Shown here piece by piece: positions 1 through 7,836 of a DNA stretch of 44,878 bases. The notes under the pieces were generated by a model. That model made no database searches. It saw nothing but the letters and a program-made list of their open reading frames with translations, and was not told the origin of the DNA. Every line of letters starts with the position of its first letter. The first letter of the stretch is position 1. A program made the position numbers and the translations under genes. Source of the DNA: Pseudomonadota bacterium (GTDB lineage: Bacteria; Pseudomonadota; Alphaproteobacteria; Rhodobacterales; Rhodobacteraceae); contig CAUJIU010000061.1 of the NCBI GenBank assembly GCA_963205075.1, positions 1 through 44,878 on the forward strand, written 5' to 3'.

Positions 1-132
1 ATCTACCGTGGCCTTGTTGCATTCAGGCCGTACGGCTGCGCTGACAGAGTTGACGCGAGGGCCAAGCGGCACCGCCGTCAGACGGCTTTCCGCCCTTCGC
101 AGTTTGATGGTCTGTCGTGCTGGGAAACATCG

Positions 133-151
133 CTTGTCAACGCCTGGTCAA
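133..151 (+). repeat. Spaced direct repeat, copy 1
   Basis: CTTGTCAAC followed by three bases and TGGTCAA. The same arrangement recurs at 402-420 with only the three spacer bases differing (16 of 19 identical). The two copies lie on either side of the tRNA-fMet fragment, so they could be recombinase arm-type binding sites. Function is not shown. Confidence 0.4.
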
Positions 152-291
152 CCCGTGAACGCAGTTTTGGCCACGGTTTGATCCGCCGAGCGTCGGTGAG
201 AGTCGGTGATCGCCGACAAAAGCATGCGTCATTCCAAAGGCTTGCCAGTTAACCAATTGAAATCAAGAGATTTCGAGTAGCCGTATGTTGC

Positions 292-338
292 GGCTCATAA
301 CCTGAAGGTCGTAGGTTCAAATCCTACTCCCGCAACCA
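292..338 (+). other. 3' fragment of initiator tRNA-Met (att scar)
   Basis: The segment contains a CAT anticodon loop (CTCATAA at 294-300), a variable loop, a perfect T arm (GTAGG 311-315, loop TTCAAAT, CCTAC 323-327), the 3' acceptor strand TCCCGCA, a discriminator A and an encoded CCA at 336-338. Upstream of about 292 there is no matching acceptor strand (a TGCGGGA-like 5' strand is absent), no D arm, and the 5' anticodon stem pairs badly. It is therefore a 3' part, not a working tRNA gene. From memory the sequence agrees with alphaproteobacterial tRNA-fMet over the whole fragment with about one difference. Such displaced 3' ends are the usual trace of integration into a tRNA gene. With this orientation the element would lie to the left and original chromosome to the right. 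Confidence 0.75.
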
Positions 339-366
339 AAATCCTGAAATTTATCAAACACGTAGA

Positions 367-386
367 GCCTGACTTAACGGTCAGGC
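367..386 (+). terminator. Hairpin downstream of tRNA fragment
   Basis: GCCTGAC (367-373) pairs with GTCAGGC (380-386) around a six-base loop. It sits 28 bases after the CCA of the tRNA fragment, where a tRNA terminator would be expected, but there is no T run. It supports the idea that sequence to the right of the fragment is the original downstream flank of a tRNA gene. Confidence 0.4.
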
Positions 387-401
387 CATCTGCGTTGCAT
401 T

Positions 402-420
402 CTTGTCAACATTTGGTCAA
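402..420 (+). repeat. Spaced direct repeat, copy 2
   Basis: Second copy of the CTTGTCAAC-N3-TGGTCAA arrangement also found at 133-151. An alternative reading is a promoter for the downstream dehydrogenase gene: TTGTCA (403-408), 17 bases, then TACGAC (426-431), which is a poor -10. Confidence 0.35.
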
Positions 421-521
421 AGTTCTACGACTGCGCACCGCCAAGAATGGGGCGCTTACCAACGGAACGCGATGTTCGTCAACAATGCTTTCGACCAATA
501 CAGGATTGCGAGGAGGACAGA

Positions 522-1259
522 ATGAGGGTTGCGCTGGTTACCGGTGCGTCGCGATCCTTGGGCGCGTCAATCGCATATGCCTTGGCGATGGAGGGCTGGT
601 CCGTCGCGGTCAACTACAACAGTGACGTGGCGAGCGCCGAAGCAGTTGTGGAATCGATCCGAAATGACGGCGGCACAGCCGTTCCTGCGCAGTTCAGTGT
701 CGTCGATTCAGAAGATCTTGCGAATGGCCTGGATACGATAGTCCGTGAGCTGGGACCCATCGATCTGGTCGTCAATAACGCAACAGGCCCGCAGCCCGAT
801 ATGCCGCTGATGGACCAGACATGGTCGGATCACCTCGATCAGCTGGAATTCTTCGTGAAGGCCCCGTTTGAAATTCTGAAGGCACTCTTGCCCGGCTGGC
901 GCGCCAGAAAATCCGGGCGCATCATCAATATCGGGTCCGAGGCCTTCGAGCTCGGGAATCCTTACTTGGGTCACTACGTCGCCGCCAAGGGGGCGATGCT
1001 TGGCTTGACGCGATCCTGGGCCCAGGAACTCGGGCCCGAAGGGATCACAGTCAATCTGGTGGCACCCGGCTGGATCCCGGGCCCCCGCCACGCGACGTTT
1101 CCGAAATCGGCATTCGACGGCTATCTCGCCAACACACCTGCGGGTCACTTTGGCGAACCCAAAGATATCGCCCATATGGTTTGCTTCCTGGCGTCCGAGA
1201 AAGCGGATTTCATCACCGGCCAGAAGTTTGCGGTCAATGGCGGCAGGACGCTACTTTAG
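522..1259 (+). CDS. SDR family oxidoreductase (FabG-like)
   Basis: A 245-residue classical short-chain dehydrogenase/reductase, predicted to catalyse an NAD(P)-dependent oxidoreduction on an unknown substrate in the cytoplasm. The glycine-rich cofactor motif is TGASRSLG at residues 7-14, the NNA motif is at 85-87, and the catalytic residues are Ser139, Tyr152 and Lys156 (Y-V-A-A-K). The C terminus has the usual ITGQ...VNGG block. The start at 522 is chosen because AGGAGG stands at 511-516 and because the protein then begins directly with the first beta strand; the upstream in-frame extension has no family counterpart. It is the only intact gene between a tRNA scar and a recombinase remnant, so it may be island cargo. 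Several SDR roles are possible, for example ketoacyl-ACP reductase-like or sugar dehydrogenase; the substrate cannot be read from sequence. Confidence 0.88.
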   Translation: MRVALVTGASRSLGASIAYALAMEGWSVAVNYNSDVASAEAVVESIRNDGGTAVPAQFSVVDSEDLANGLDTIVRELGPIDLVVNNATGPQPDMPLMDQTWSDHLDQLEFFVKAPFEILKALLPGWRARKSGRIINIGSEAFELGNPYLGHYVAAKGAMLGLTRSWAQELGPEGITVNLVAPGWIPGPRHATFPKSAFDGYLANTPAGHFGEPKDIAHMVCFLASEKADFITGQKFAVNGGRTLL

Positions 1260-1480
1260 GGTAACGCCGAGTGAGCGATACCTGAACCGCGACGCTTGTT
1301 GGCCTCAGGGTACGGCGCTCATCGCAATTCCTCCATCATCTTGTAGCGAAAGACTGGCGCAGGTTTTTCCATCCAAGGCACTTGCTCGGTGTATTGTTGA
1401 GGCGACGTCAGCTGTAATTGCTTGTCCCCATGTCGGCCTCCTTGCCTCAAAGTTAGGGGGCAAGGCGTCTACAAATCTAG

Positions 1481-1672
1481 GGGCACCTCACGGTTGAAGG
1501 CGCTTCCAAACGCCGGATCCAGCAGATGATCGACCTGGCATTCCTTGCGCCCGACCTCGTCCGTGATGTTGTCGATGGCGAACAGCCGCCCGGCTTCACG
1601 TCTGACTGGTGCAAGCGGCATAGCCTGCCGCCCAATTGGGATGAGCAGCGCGAGTTACTCACGCAGCTCTAG
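1481..1672 (+). pseudogene. C-terminal remnant of serine recombinase
   Basis: An open stretch with no start codon of its own encodes about 63 residues ending at a TAG (1670-1672). Its core reads RRIQQMIDLAFLAPDLV, then a DGEQPP turn, then LPPNWDEQRELL. From memory this is the characteristic C-terminal tail of large serine recombinases (resolvase/invertase family) common in Rhodobacteraceae genomes. The catalytic N-terminal domain and the recombinase domain are missing: an in-frame TAG at 1478-1480 closes the frame upstream and nothing recombinase-like lies in 1260-1480. It is best read as the stump of a deleted mobile element next to tRNA-Gln. I see no gene in 1260-1480 or in 1673-1940. Confidence 0.65.
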
Positions 1673-1940
1673 ACAGCTCACGCAACAGCCTGATCCTATT
1701 GACCGCTTCGGTTCGGGTTTGGTGTCTTTGTGCCACGCTGGCCTGGGTAGGATCAACGAAACTGCCGCATCACCACCTGGCAGACCGCTACCGCGGAAAT
1801 TGCCAGCGCAGACTTTGGCCGAATGGACAGCGAATGAGGGCGCTCCGGTGTGTCTGCGCCATCGCGGCCTTCCTCCATGCCTTTGAGAACCCGGCACCAT
1901 GTCGCAACAAACGACACGTGTCTCAAACGAGGGAGAACAC

Positions 1941-2015
1941 TGGCTGGGGCGGTAGGATTCGAACCTACGGTACACGGTACCAAAAACCGATGCCTTACCA
2001 CTTGGCCACGCCCCA
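1941..2015 (-). tRNA. tRNA-Gln (anticodon TTG)
   Basis: On the minus strand the gene starts with TGGGGCG at 2015 and ends with an encoded CCA at 1941. The acceptor strands TGGGGCG and CGCCCCA pair fully. The D arm is GGCCAAGTGGTAAGGC-like. The anticodon loop TTTTGGT places TTG at positions 34-36, and the T arm GTAGG-TTCGAAT-CCTAC is perfect. The outer pair of the anticodon stem is a T-T mismatch; the other four pairs form. Overall sequence is close to the bacterial tRNA-Gln(UUG) consensus. It lies 102 bases downstream of kdsA on the same strand. Confidence 0.93.
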
Positions 2016-2117
2016 GCAGTGGCCGGTGTCTTACTGGGAAGGGCGGGGTGGTTCAAGCCCGTTTCCGCGAAAATCGGTGTGATTTTCCGGACCTTGCGAT
2101 CAGGGATGCCCGCCGGT

Positions 2118-2951
2118 TCATACGCGGAGCGGATCGGCCTTGGCCAGCCGGTCAAAGGCCATCAGGCTGGTCACCAGCGCCTCCATCCGGTCGAGCGGGA
2201 TCATGTTCGGCCCGTCGGAGGGCGCGCGGTCCGGGTCTTGATGGGTTTCGATGAACACGGCTGCGATGCCGAGGCTGACGGCGGCGCGCGCCATCACCGG
2301 TGCGAATTCGCGCTGGCCGCCGGACGAGCCGCCCATGCCGCCCGGCTGCTGCACCGAATGGGTGGCGTCCATCACCACCGGATAGCCGGTGCGGGCCATG
2401 GTCGGCAGCGAGCGCATGTCGGTGACCAGCGTGTTGTAGCCGAAAGAGACGCCGCGCTCGGTCAGCAGGATGCGGGTATTGCCGCAGCTCTCGATCTTGG
2501 AGACCACGTTGGGCATGTCCCACGGGGCAAGGAACTGCCCCTTCTTGACGTTGATCGCCGCTCCGGTCCGGCCGGCAGCCAGCAGCAGGTCGGTTTGGCG
2601 GCAGAGAAACGCCGGGATCTGCAGCACGTCGACGGCATCGGCCACCGGCGCGCAGTGCTCGGGGGCGTGCACATCGGTCAGTGTCGGGCAGCCGATGGCG
2701 GCCTTGACGGATGCCAGCACCTTCAGCCCCTCGTCGATGCCAAGGCCGCGCTTGCCGCCAAGCGAGGTGCGGTTGGCCTTGTCGTAGCTGGCCTTGAACA
2801 CGTATTGCGCGCCCGCCCGGGCGCAGATCTCGGCCATGCGCCCGGCGATCATCTGGGCATGGTCGAGGCTCTCGAGCTGGCAGGGTCCGGCAATGACCAG
2901 AAGCGGCCGATCGTTGGAAACGGTCAACGGGCCGATGGCGACATCTTTCAT
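2118..2951 (-). CDS. kdsA: 3-deoxy-8-phosphooctulonate synthase, metal-dependent class
   Basis: Condenses arabinose 5-phosphate with phosphoenolpyruvate to Kdo 8-phosphate, the committed step toward Kdo for lipopolysaccharide and Kdo-linked capsule. The 277-residue length is normal for KdsA. The sequence shows FKASYDKANR near residue 52, RQTDLL near 118 and NVKKGQF near 134. The IAGPC motif places a cysteine at residue 24, with His198, Glu235 and Asp246. These have the same mutual spacing as the four metal ligands I recall for the Aquifex enzyme (Cys11, His185, Glu222, Asp233). This assigns it to the metal-dependent class; the E. coli type has Asn in place of Cys. It follows kpsE by 23 bases and is probably cotranscribed with kpsT-kpsE. 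Confidence 0.96.
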   Translation of the reverse strand: MKDVAIGPLTVSNDRPLLVIAGPCQLESLDHAQMIAGRMAEICARAGAQYVFKASYDKANRTSLGGKRGLGIDEGLKVLASVKAAIGCPTLTDVHAPEHCAPVADAVDVLQIPAFLCRQTDLLLAAGRTGAAINVKKGQFLAPWDMPNVVSKIESCGNTRILLTERGVSFGYNTLVTDMRSLPTMARTGYPVVMDATHSVQQPGGMGGSSGGQREFAPVMARAAVSLGIAAVFIETHQDPDRAPSDGPNMIPLDRMEALVTSLMAFDRLAKADPLRV

Positions 2952-2974
2952 GGCGTGCCTTTCTGGACGTCCGC

Positions 2975-4657
2975 TCAGGACGAGATCTGTTCCCTCAGGA
3001 TCGAGCCGGTCAGCGAGATCATCAGGTAAATGCCAGCAAAGACCAGGAAGGCCAAGAGCGTGTTCTCGAACGAGCGGGGATAGGTCGGCTCGTCGGGGGC
3101 GATGGGCTCCACGCCGAGCGACAGGTAGCGGACCTGGCGGTTGGCCTCGATCCGCGAGGCTTCCATCAGTTGCAGCGCCTGCTGCACCATGATGGTCTGG
3201 AACTGGTAGTTCTCCTCCGCCAGCCGCAGCTCGGTGTTCTTGACGGCCAGCGAGCTGCCGGTGGCGTCGTTCTGGGTCATCTGGCTGCGCAGCTGGGCGA
3301 TCAGCGTCTCAAAGCCCTCGATCTCGCTGCGGACCCCTTGCACGCGGCCCTCGTTCGGCCGGGTGGCGTTGAGCAGCGAGGTCAGCTCCAGCACCTTCTG
3401 CTGGCGCTGGCTTTCCAGCGTCGAGATCTGCTGCAACAGCGCGCCGCTTTCGCCGACCGGGTCGATCACCTCGACATCGTTCTGGATCTTGAGCAGCTCG
3501 TTGAGCGCGTCGGTCCGCCGGGCCTCGGCCTGTTCGTAGCTGTCGCGGGCGCCGGACATCTGGTCTTCGCGCAGCCGCTGGGTCAGCTGGTCCACCTGTT
3601 CTTCGGCGTAGTGGATCAGCGCCTCCGAGAACAGCTGGCTGGTCTGGGGGTCCGGCGCGCTGACCTCCATCTTGACGATGCCTTCGGTCGGGTCGTAGCT
3701 GATCTTCACGTGGTCCTGATAGACGGCATAGGCTTCTTCGTTGGAGGCATCCGGCGCCAGAGCCTGAATAGGGTCGATGTCGGGGCCGCTGAAATGGCTC
3801 TTGAAGCCGTGGTCCTGATCGAGCCGCACCATCGCGGCGCGCGAGGCCAGATAGGACTGCACCGTGATGCTGTCCTGCTGGGTCGCCATCGAGGTGCCCT
3901 GGAACAGGCTGCCCAGCCCCGATGCGCCCCGACCCTCGGCCTGCTGGATCACGAATTCGGAGTTGGTGGCATACATCGGGGTGGCGACGAAATAGTAATA
4001 CCACCCGGCAACGATCGTCGGCAGCATCACGAAGAAGGCAAGGCGGGTGAACAGCAGCGCCACCTTGCGGCGGCGGCGCTTGGCAATGTCACGCTGGATC
4101 TCGACGATTTCGGAAAAGCGGGTCTCGGACGGCTTGGCGCGCTCGGTGGAGGGCAGGTTGCGGTCGGGATGCGGCACGGTCTGGGGCAGCTGGATGCGGC
4201 CAAGCTGTCCGGAGCCCTGACCGGGGTCGTCGGAAATGCCGGACTGGACGTTGGCGCCGCCATCGGTGCTGACCAGTTCGAGAATGTTCGAGCGCTGGAA
4301 CGGGTTGATACCGTTGAGCCGCAACTGCCGCACCGCATCGAAATCCGAGGTGGCGGCGATGCCGTGTTTTTGTGCCATCCGCCGGGCCAGGCGCAGCTGG
4401 CGCCCTGTCAGCCCCTCGGCGCGGATCGCGTCCATGTCGGTCTGGGCGACCATGGCGGCGGGGCTGTCGATCTGGCCCTCGCGAACCGGCTCAGCCGGGC
4501 TGGCCTGCTCGAACTGCGCGTCGCGGTTACCCGCATGGGGCGGCGCGTCTTCGGTTGCTGCCGGGTCCGGCTGCGGCGCGCTGCGCTCCGGCTGGCCTTC
4601 GTTGAGGCTGCCGCTGCGGCGGATGCGGAATTTCTTAGCCCTGGGATTGGTAGTCAT
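2975..4657 (-). CDS. kpsE: Capsule polysaccharide export inner-membrane protein (KpsE/BexC/CtrB family)
   Basis: Predicted polysaccharide co-polymerase/periplasmic adaptor that links the ABC exporter to the outer-membrane channel in group 2/3-type capsule export. The 560-residue protein has a long polar N-terminal tail (about residues 1-198, rich in Pro, Gln, Ala and Arg), a membrane segment at about 199-223 followed by the TPMYATNSEFVIQ family motif, a long helical periplasmic region with coiled-coil character, and a second membrane segment near 527-547 close to the C terminus. Canonical KpsE is under 400 residues, so the N-terminal cytoplasmic tail is an extension. The start at 4657 (MTTNPRAKK) is preferred over 4687 because it has a purine-rich site upstream and overlaps kpsT by only 23 bases. 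Neighbours kpsT and kdsA support the role. Confidence 0.88.
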   Translation of the reverse strand: MTTNPRAKKFRIRRSGSLNEGQPERSAPQPDPAATEDAPPHAGNRDAQFEQASPAEPVREGQIDSPAAMVAQTDMDAIRAEGLTGRQLRLARRMAQKHGIAATSDFDAVRQLRLNGINPFQRSNILELVSTDGGANVQSGISDDPGQGSGQLGRIQLPQTVPHPDRNLPSTERAKPSETRFSEIVEIQRDIAKRRRRKVALLFTRLAFFVMLPTIVAGWYYYFVATPMYATNSEFVIQQAEGRGASGLGSLFQGTSMATQQDSITVQSYLASRAAMVRLDQDHGFKSHFSGPDIDPIQALAPDASNEEAYAVYQDHVKISYDPTEGIVKMEVSAPDPQTSQLFSEALIHYAEEQVDQLTQRLREDQMSGARDSYEQAEARRTDALNELLKIQNDVEVIDPVGESGALLQQISTLESQRQQKVLELTSLLNATRPNEGRVQGVRSEIEGFETLIAQLRSQMTQNDATGSSLAVKNTELRLAEENYQFQTIMVQQALQLMEASRIEANRQVRYLSLGVEPIAPDEPTYPRSFENTLLAFLVFAGIYLMISLTGSILREQISS

Positions 4658-5294
4658 AAAGCTCTTTTGCCTCTTCCAAGGTATCAAACATGTGAATCTT
4701 GCCGTTCTTCAGAACCGCCGCCGAACGCACGAACTTTTCAAGCGTCTGTGGCTGGTGCGACACGATAATCACCGTGGTCTTTTCAAGCCGCTCGCGCAGG
4801 ATGCCGCCGGCCTTGCGATTGAACTCTACATCCGTTGTCGCCGGCATTCCCTCGTCGATCAGGTAGATATCGAAATCCAGCGCCAGCAACAGCGAGAATG
4901 TGAAGCGCGCCCGCATTCCCGAGCTGTAGGTGCCGACCGGCATGTCGAAATATTCCTTCAACCCGCAGAGCCAGCGGCAGAATGCCTCGACATAATCGGG
5001 ATCGAGCCCGTAGAGCCGCGCGATGTAGCGGGCATTTTCCTTGGCGGTGTGCTTGTTGACGACGCCGCCCATGAACCCGAGCGGAAACGAGACGCGGCAG
5101 CCGCGGGTGATCGTGCCTTCATCGGGCTTTTCCAGGCCCGCCATCATGTTGATGATCGTGGTCTTGCCGGTGCCGTTGGGGGCGAGGATTCCCAACGACT
5201 TGCCCAGCTCGACCCGGAACGAGGCCCGGTCGAGGATCACCTTGCGCTGTTTGCCCGTCCAGAAGGACTTGCTGACATTGACGAATTCCAGCAT
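4635..5294 (-). CDS. kpsT: Capsule polysaccharide ABC exporter ATPase (KpsT-like)
   Basis: ATP-binding subunit of an ABC-2 type polysaccharide exporter. The 219-residue protein has Walker A at 38-45 (P-N-G-T-G-K-T), the SSGMR signature at 124-128 typical of polysaccharide/teichoic-acid exporters in place of LSGGQ, Walker B ending in D-E at 147-148, and the switch histidine at 180. The length suits KpsT. It heads a minus-strand operon whose next genes encode the KpsE-like adaptor and KdsA. The partner permease (KpsM) is not upstream: 5295-5579 holds no gene and nhaD is divergent, so the permease must be encoded elsewhere. The ribosome site is weak. Confidence 0.9.
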   Translation of the reverse strand: MLEFVNVSKSFWTGKQRKVILDRASFRVELGKSLGILAPNGTGKTTIINMMAGLEKPDEGTITRGCRVSFPLGFMGGVVNKHTAKENARYIARLYGLDPDYVEAFCRWLCGLKEYFDMPVGTYSSGMRARFTFSLLLALDFDIYLIDEGMPATTDVEFNRKAGGILRERLEKTTVIIVSHQPQTLEKFVRSAAVLKNGKIHMFDTLEEAKELYDYQSQG

Positions 5295-5579
5295 CGGTTC
5301 CGTCTTACCTGCTCTGCCCGGCCGCGTTCATTGTGACAGCCATGAGTAAATGTCCCCGTAAGAGGCGCTTTTGCTCCAGTATGTCGGGAGAGGGGCCGGA
5401 AAAGCAATGGGGTGCGCCGGTTGCGCCGCGGAAGGGTCGGCCCGGTCCGGTTCAAGTTGCACATTGACCTCCAAGTCATTAGGCAATGCAAAATGCCTGC
5501 CCGGGGCCGATATCAATCGCGGCCGGGGCCACTGAAACACGAGGATACCAGCTGTCCTCAACGCCTTGGAGAACGACCC

Positions 5580-7052
5580 ATGCGCCTGGTGCTAGCACTC
5601 GCGATCCTTCTTGCTTCGGCCTTTCCGGCCCTGGCCGCGACCGACGAGATCCCCAACCTGACTTCGGGTATCCTGTCCTGGGGGGCAATCCTGGCGCTGG
5701 TTGTCGCCTATGCGGGCGTCATCTGGGGCGAGCAGCACGAGCTGAAGAAATCCATCCCGGTGCTGATCGGCGCGGGCGTGATCTGGGCGCTGGTGGCCAT
5801 CGTCTACCGGGGTCAGGGCGATGAGCACCTCATCGGGCTGATGGACGCAGGATTTGACCATTCGCTGGTCGAGATCGGCGAGCTGACCTTCTTCCTGGTG
5901 ACGGCCATGACCTTCGTGGTCACGCTGCAGGAACGCAACGTGTTCGAGCTGGTCCGCTTCAAGCTTCTGGGCGCGGGCCTGTCGCAGCGCGCGATCTTCT
6001 GGGCGACGGGGGCTGCGGCCTTCATCCTGTCGCCGTTTCTGGACAACCTCACCACCGCGCTGGCGCTGGTCAGCGTGGTCATCGCGGTGGGCTCGGCCAC
6101 GCGCGACCGCAACTTCGTGTCGCTCTCGGCGATCAACCTCGTCGTGGCGGCCAATGCCGGCGGCGCCTTCAGCCCCTTCGGCGACATCACCACCCTGATG
6201 GTCTGGCAGGCGGAGAAGGTCGAGTTCTTTGAATTCTTCACCATCTTCATCCCCTCGCTGGTCAACTGGCTCATCCCCGCCGCGATCATGTCCTTTGCCA
6301 TCAAGAATTCGGAAGCCCATGTGGTCAACGAGCCGGTCCGGCTCAAGCGCGGCGCGCGGGTGATGATCGGCATCTTTGCCCTGACGCTGTTCATGGCCGT
6401 TTCGTCGCATGTGGTGCTCGACCTGCCGCCGGTGATCGGCATGACCACCGGGCTGGGTCTCCTGATGCTCTACGGCTATTTTCTCCAGCACCACGAACAC
6501 GTGATGTTCGAGCCGCCGACCTTCATCGAGGGCGTCGATGCCGAGCTGCTCGACAAGATCCACACCCACTTCAAGCCGCGCCACAAGCCGTTTGATGCGA
6601 TGATCAGCATCAAGCGGCTGGAATGGGACACGCTGCTGTTCTTCTTCGGCATCCTGATGGCGGTGGCCGGGATCGCGCAGCTGGGCTACCTCGTCGAGGT
6701 GTCGCGGTTCATGTATGGCGAGCTGGGCGCGACGATCACCAACAGCTTCGTCGGCGTCCTGTCGGCGGTGGTGGACAACATCCCGGTGATGTCGGCGGTG
6801 CTCAAGATGGACCCCGACATGGTGCATGGCCAGTGGATGCTGGTCACGCTGACTGCGGGCACCGGCGGTTCGATGCTTTCGGTCGGGTCGGCCGCCGGCG
6901 TGGCGCTGATGGGCGCGGCCAAGATGCGCGACGAGACCGGCAAATATACCAATGTCTATACCTTCATGAGCCACCTGAAATGGACCTGGGCGGTAGCGCT
7001 GGGCTATGTGGTCAGCATCTACGTCCACACGCTGCTGCATGTGATGTCCTGA
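5580..7052 (+). CDS. nhaD: Sodium:proton antiporter, NhaD family
   Basis: Inner-membrane exchanger moving sodium out against protons in, important for pH and salt homeostasis in marine bacteria. The 490-residue protein starts with a hydrophobic signal-like stretch ending near ALAA, then about a dozen membrane segments. NhaD hallmarks visible include SPFLDNLTTA in mid-protein, the AANAGGAFSPFGDITTLM block, and a second repeat motif VVDNIPVMSAVL near the C terminus. The start at 5580 is chosen over the upstream frame because of TTGGAGAACG before it and because the protein then begins with the hydrophobic leader. The downstream SseB-like gene overlaps its stop codon (TGATG), so the two are translationally coupled. 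Confidence 0.93.
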   Translation: MRLVLALAILLASAFPALAATDEIPNLTSGILSWGAILALVVAYAGVIWGEQHELKKSIPVLIGAGVIWALVAIVYRGQGDEHLIGLMDAGFDHSLVEIGELTFFLVTAMTFVVTLQERNVFELVRFKLLGAGLSQRAIFWATGAAAFILSPFLDNLTTALALVSVVIAVGSATRDRNFVSLSAINLVVAANAGGAFSPFGDITTLMVWQAEKVEFFEFFTIFIPSLVNWLIPAAIMSFAIKNSEAHVVNEPVRLKRGARVMIGIFALTLFMAVSSHVVLDLPPVIGMTTGLGLLMLYGYFLQHHEHVMFEPPTFIEGVDAELLDKIHTHFKPRHKPFDAMISIKRLEWDTLLFFFGILMAVAGIAQLGYLVEVSRFMYGELGATITNSFVGVLSAVVDNIPVMSAVLKMDPDMVHGQWMLVTLTAGTGGSMLSVGSAAGVALMGAAKMRDETGKYTNVYTFMSHLKWTWAVALGYVVSIYVHTLLHVMS

Positions 7053-7834
7053 TGCCGGAGGCGACGGCGCTCGATCTGGCGCATGCGGCGATGCAGGCCG
7101 CGCCAGAAGACGATCTGGCGCGGGTGGCCTTCTACGAGCGGCTCGCCGAGGGCGAGCTGCTGATGCTTCTGAAAACCGAGCCCGACGGCACTTCGCTCGA
7201 CCCCGAGCTGTTCGAGACTGACGGCGCGCGCTTTGTGCTGGCCTTCGACCGGGCCGAGCGGCTGGCGGAGTTTGTCGGCCGGCCGGCGCCCTATGCCGGT
7301 CTGCCGGGCCGCACCATCGCCGCAATGCTGGCGGGGCAAGGGATCGGGCTGGCGCTCAACCCCGATGTCGCGCCGTCATCCATCCTGCTCGGGCCGGAGG
7401 CGATGGACTGGCTGCACCAGACCCTTGGCAACCGCCCAACTGAAACCACCGCCGTTCCGGCCAGCTTTGACCGGCCCGCGGGCCTGCCGGAAACGGTGCT
7501 GCGCGCGCTCGACCGCAAGCTTGCGCGGGCCGAGGGGCTGGCCAGGCTCGCCTATCTGGCCTCGGTCACCTATGACAGCGGCGCCAGGGGCCACATGCTG
7601 GCCTTTGTCGGCGCAGCGCCCGGCGCCGAGCCCACGCTTGCTGCCGCCGTTGGCGAGGCGCTGACCTTTTCGGGTGTCGAGGCCGGAACGCTCGATGTCA
7701 GCTTTCTGGCCGCCAGCGACCCGGCAGCGGCCCTGCTGGCGCGGGTCGGGCTGCGCTTTGACCTGCCGCAGCCGGCGCCGATCGAGCGCGCGGCCCCCGG
7801 CTCGGACCCCGACCGCCCGCCGCGCCTGCGCTGA
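7052..7834 (+). CDS. SseB family protein
   Basis: A 260-residue protein whose N-terminal half matches the SseB N-terminal domain as I know it: LDLAHAAMQAAP, then AFYERLAEGELLMLL, and GLGLALNPD-like and I-L-L-G-P-E segments. The C-terminal half resembles the SseB C-terminal region. It has no signal peptide or membrane segment. In enterobacteria SseB was named for effects on serine sensitivity, but the biochemical role is unclear, so no function should be inferred. The ATG overlaps the nhaD stop by one base, implying coupled translation; such pairing does not by itself show a link to sodium transport. It converges with ghrA with two bases between the stop codons. Confidence 0.75.
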   Translation: MPEATALDLAHAAMQAAPEDDLARVAFYERLAEGELLMLLKTEPDGTSLDPELFETDGARFVLAFDRAERLAEFVGRPAPYAGLPGRTIAAMLAGQGIGLALNPDVAPSSILLGPEAMDWLHQTLGNRPTETTAVPASFDRPAGLPETVLRALDRKLARAEGLARLAYLASVTYDSGARGHMLAFVGAAPGAEPTLAAAVGEALTFSGVEAGTLDVSFLAASDPAAALLARVGLRFDLPQPAPIERAAPGSDPDRPPRLR

Positions 7835-7836
7835 GG

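Larger units (their letters stand above)
1..521. other. Gene-free left end with attachment-site scar
   Basis: No protein-coding gene is supportable here; the short open frames have no recognisable product. The stretch holds a 3' tRNA fragment at 292-338, a small hairpin at 367-386 and two copies of a spaced repeat at 133-151 and 402-420. Bases 230-290 are richer in A and T than the rest of the window. The most economical reading is the edge of an integrated or decayed mobile element, with the element body to the left of the window. This is inference from the tRNA fragment; no integrase gene is visible. Confidence 0.5.

Noticed and set aside
292..338. A functional tRNA-Met gene
   Set aside because: No 5' acceptor strand, no D arm and a poorly paired anticodon stem; only the 3' part is present.
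1673..1940. Continuation of the recombinase or a small gene
   Set aside because: Open frames here lack start signals and have no family resemblance.
2069..2087. Terminator after kdsA (GAAAATC/GATTTTC hairpin)
   Set aside because: Weak AT-rich seven-base stem without a T run, with tRNA-Gln just downstream on the same strand; processing or read-through is as likely.
5592..7325. Long minus-strand open frame opposite nhaD
   Set aside because: Charged, repetitive shadow of a membrane protein gene.
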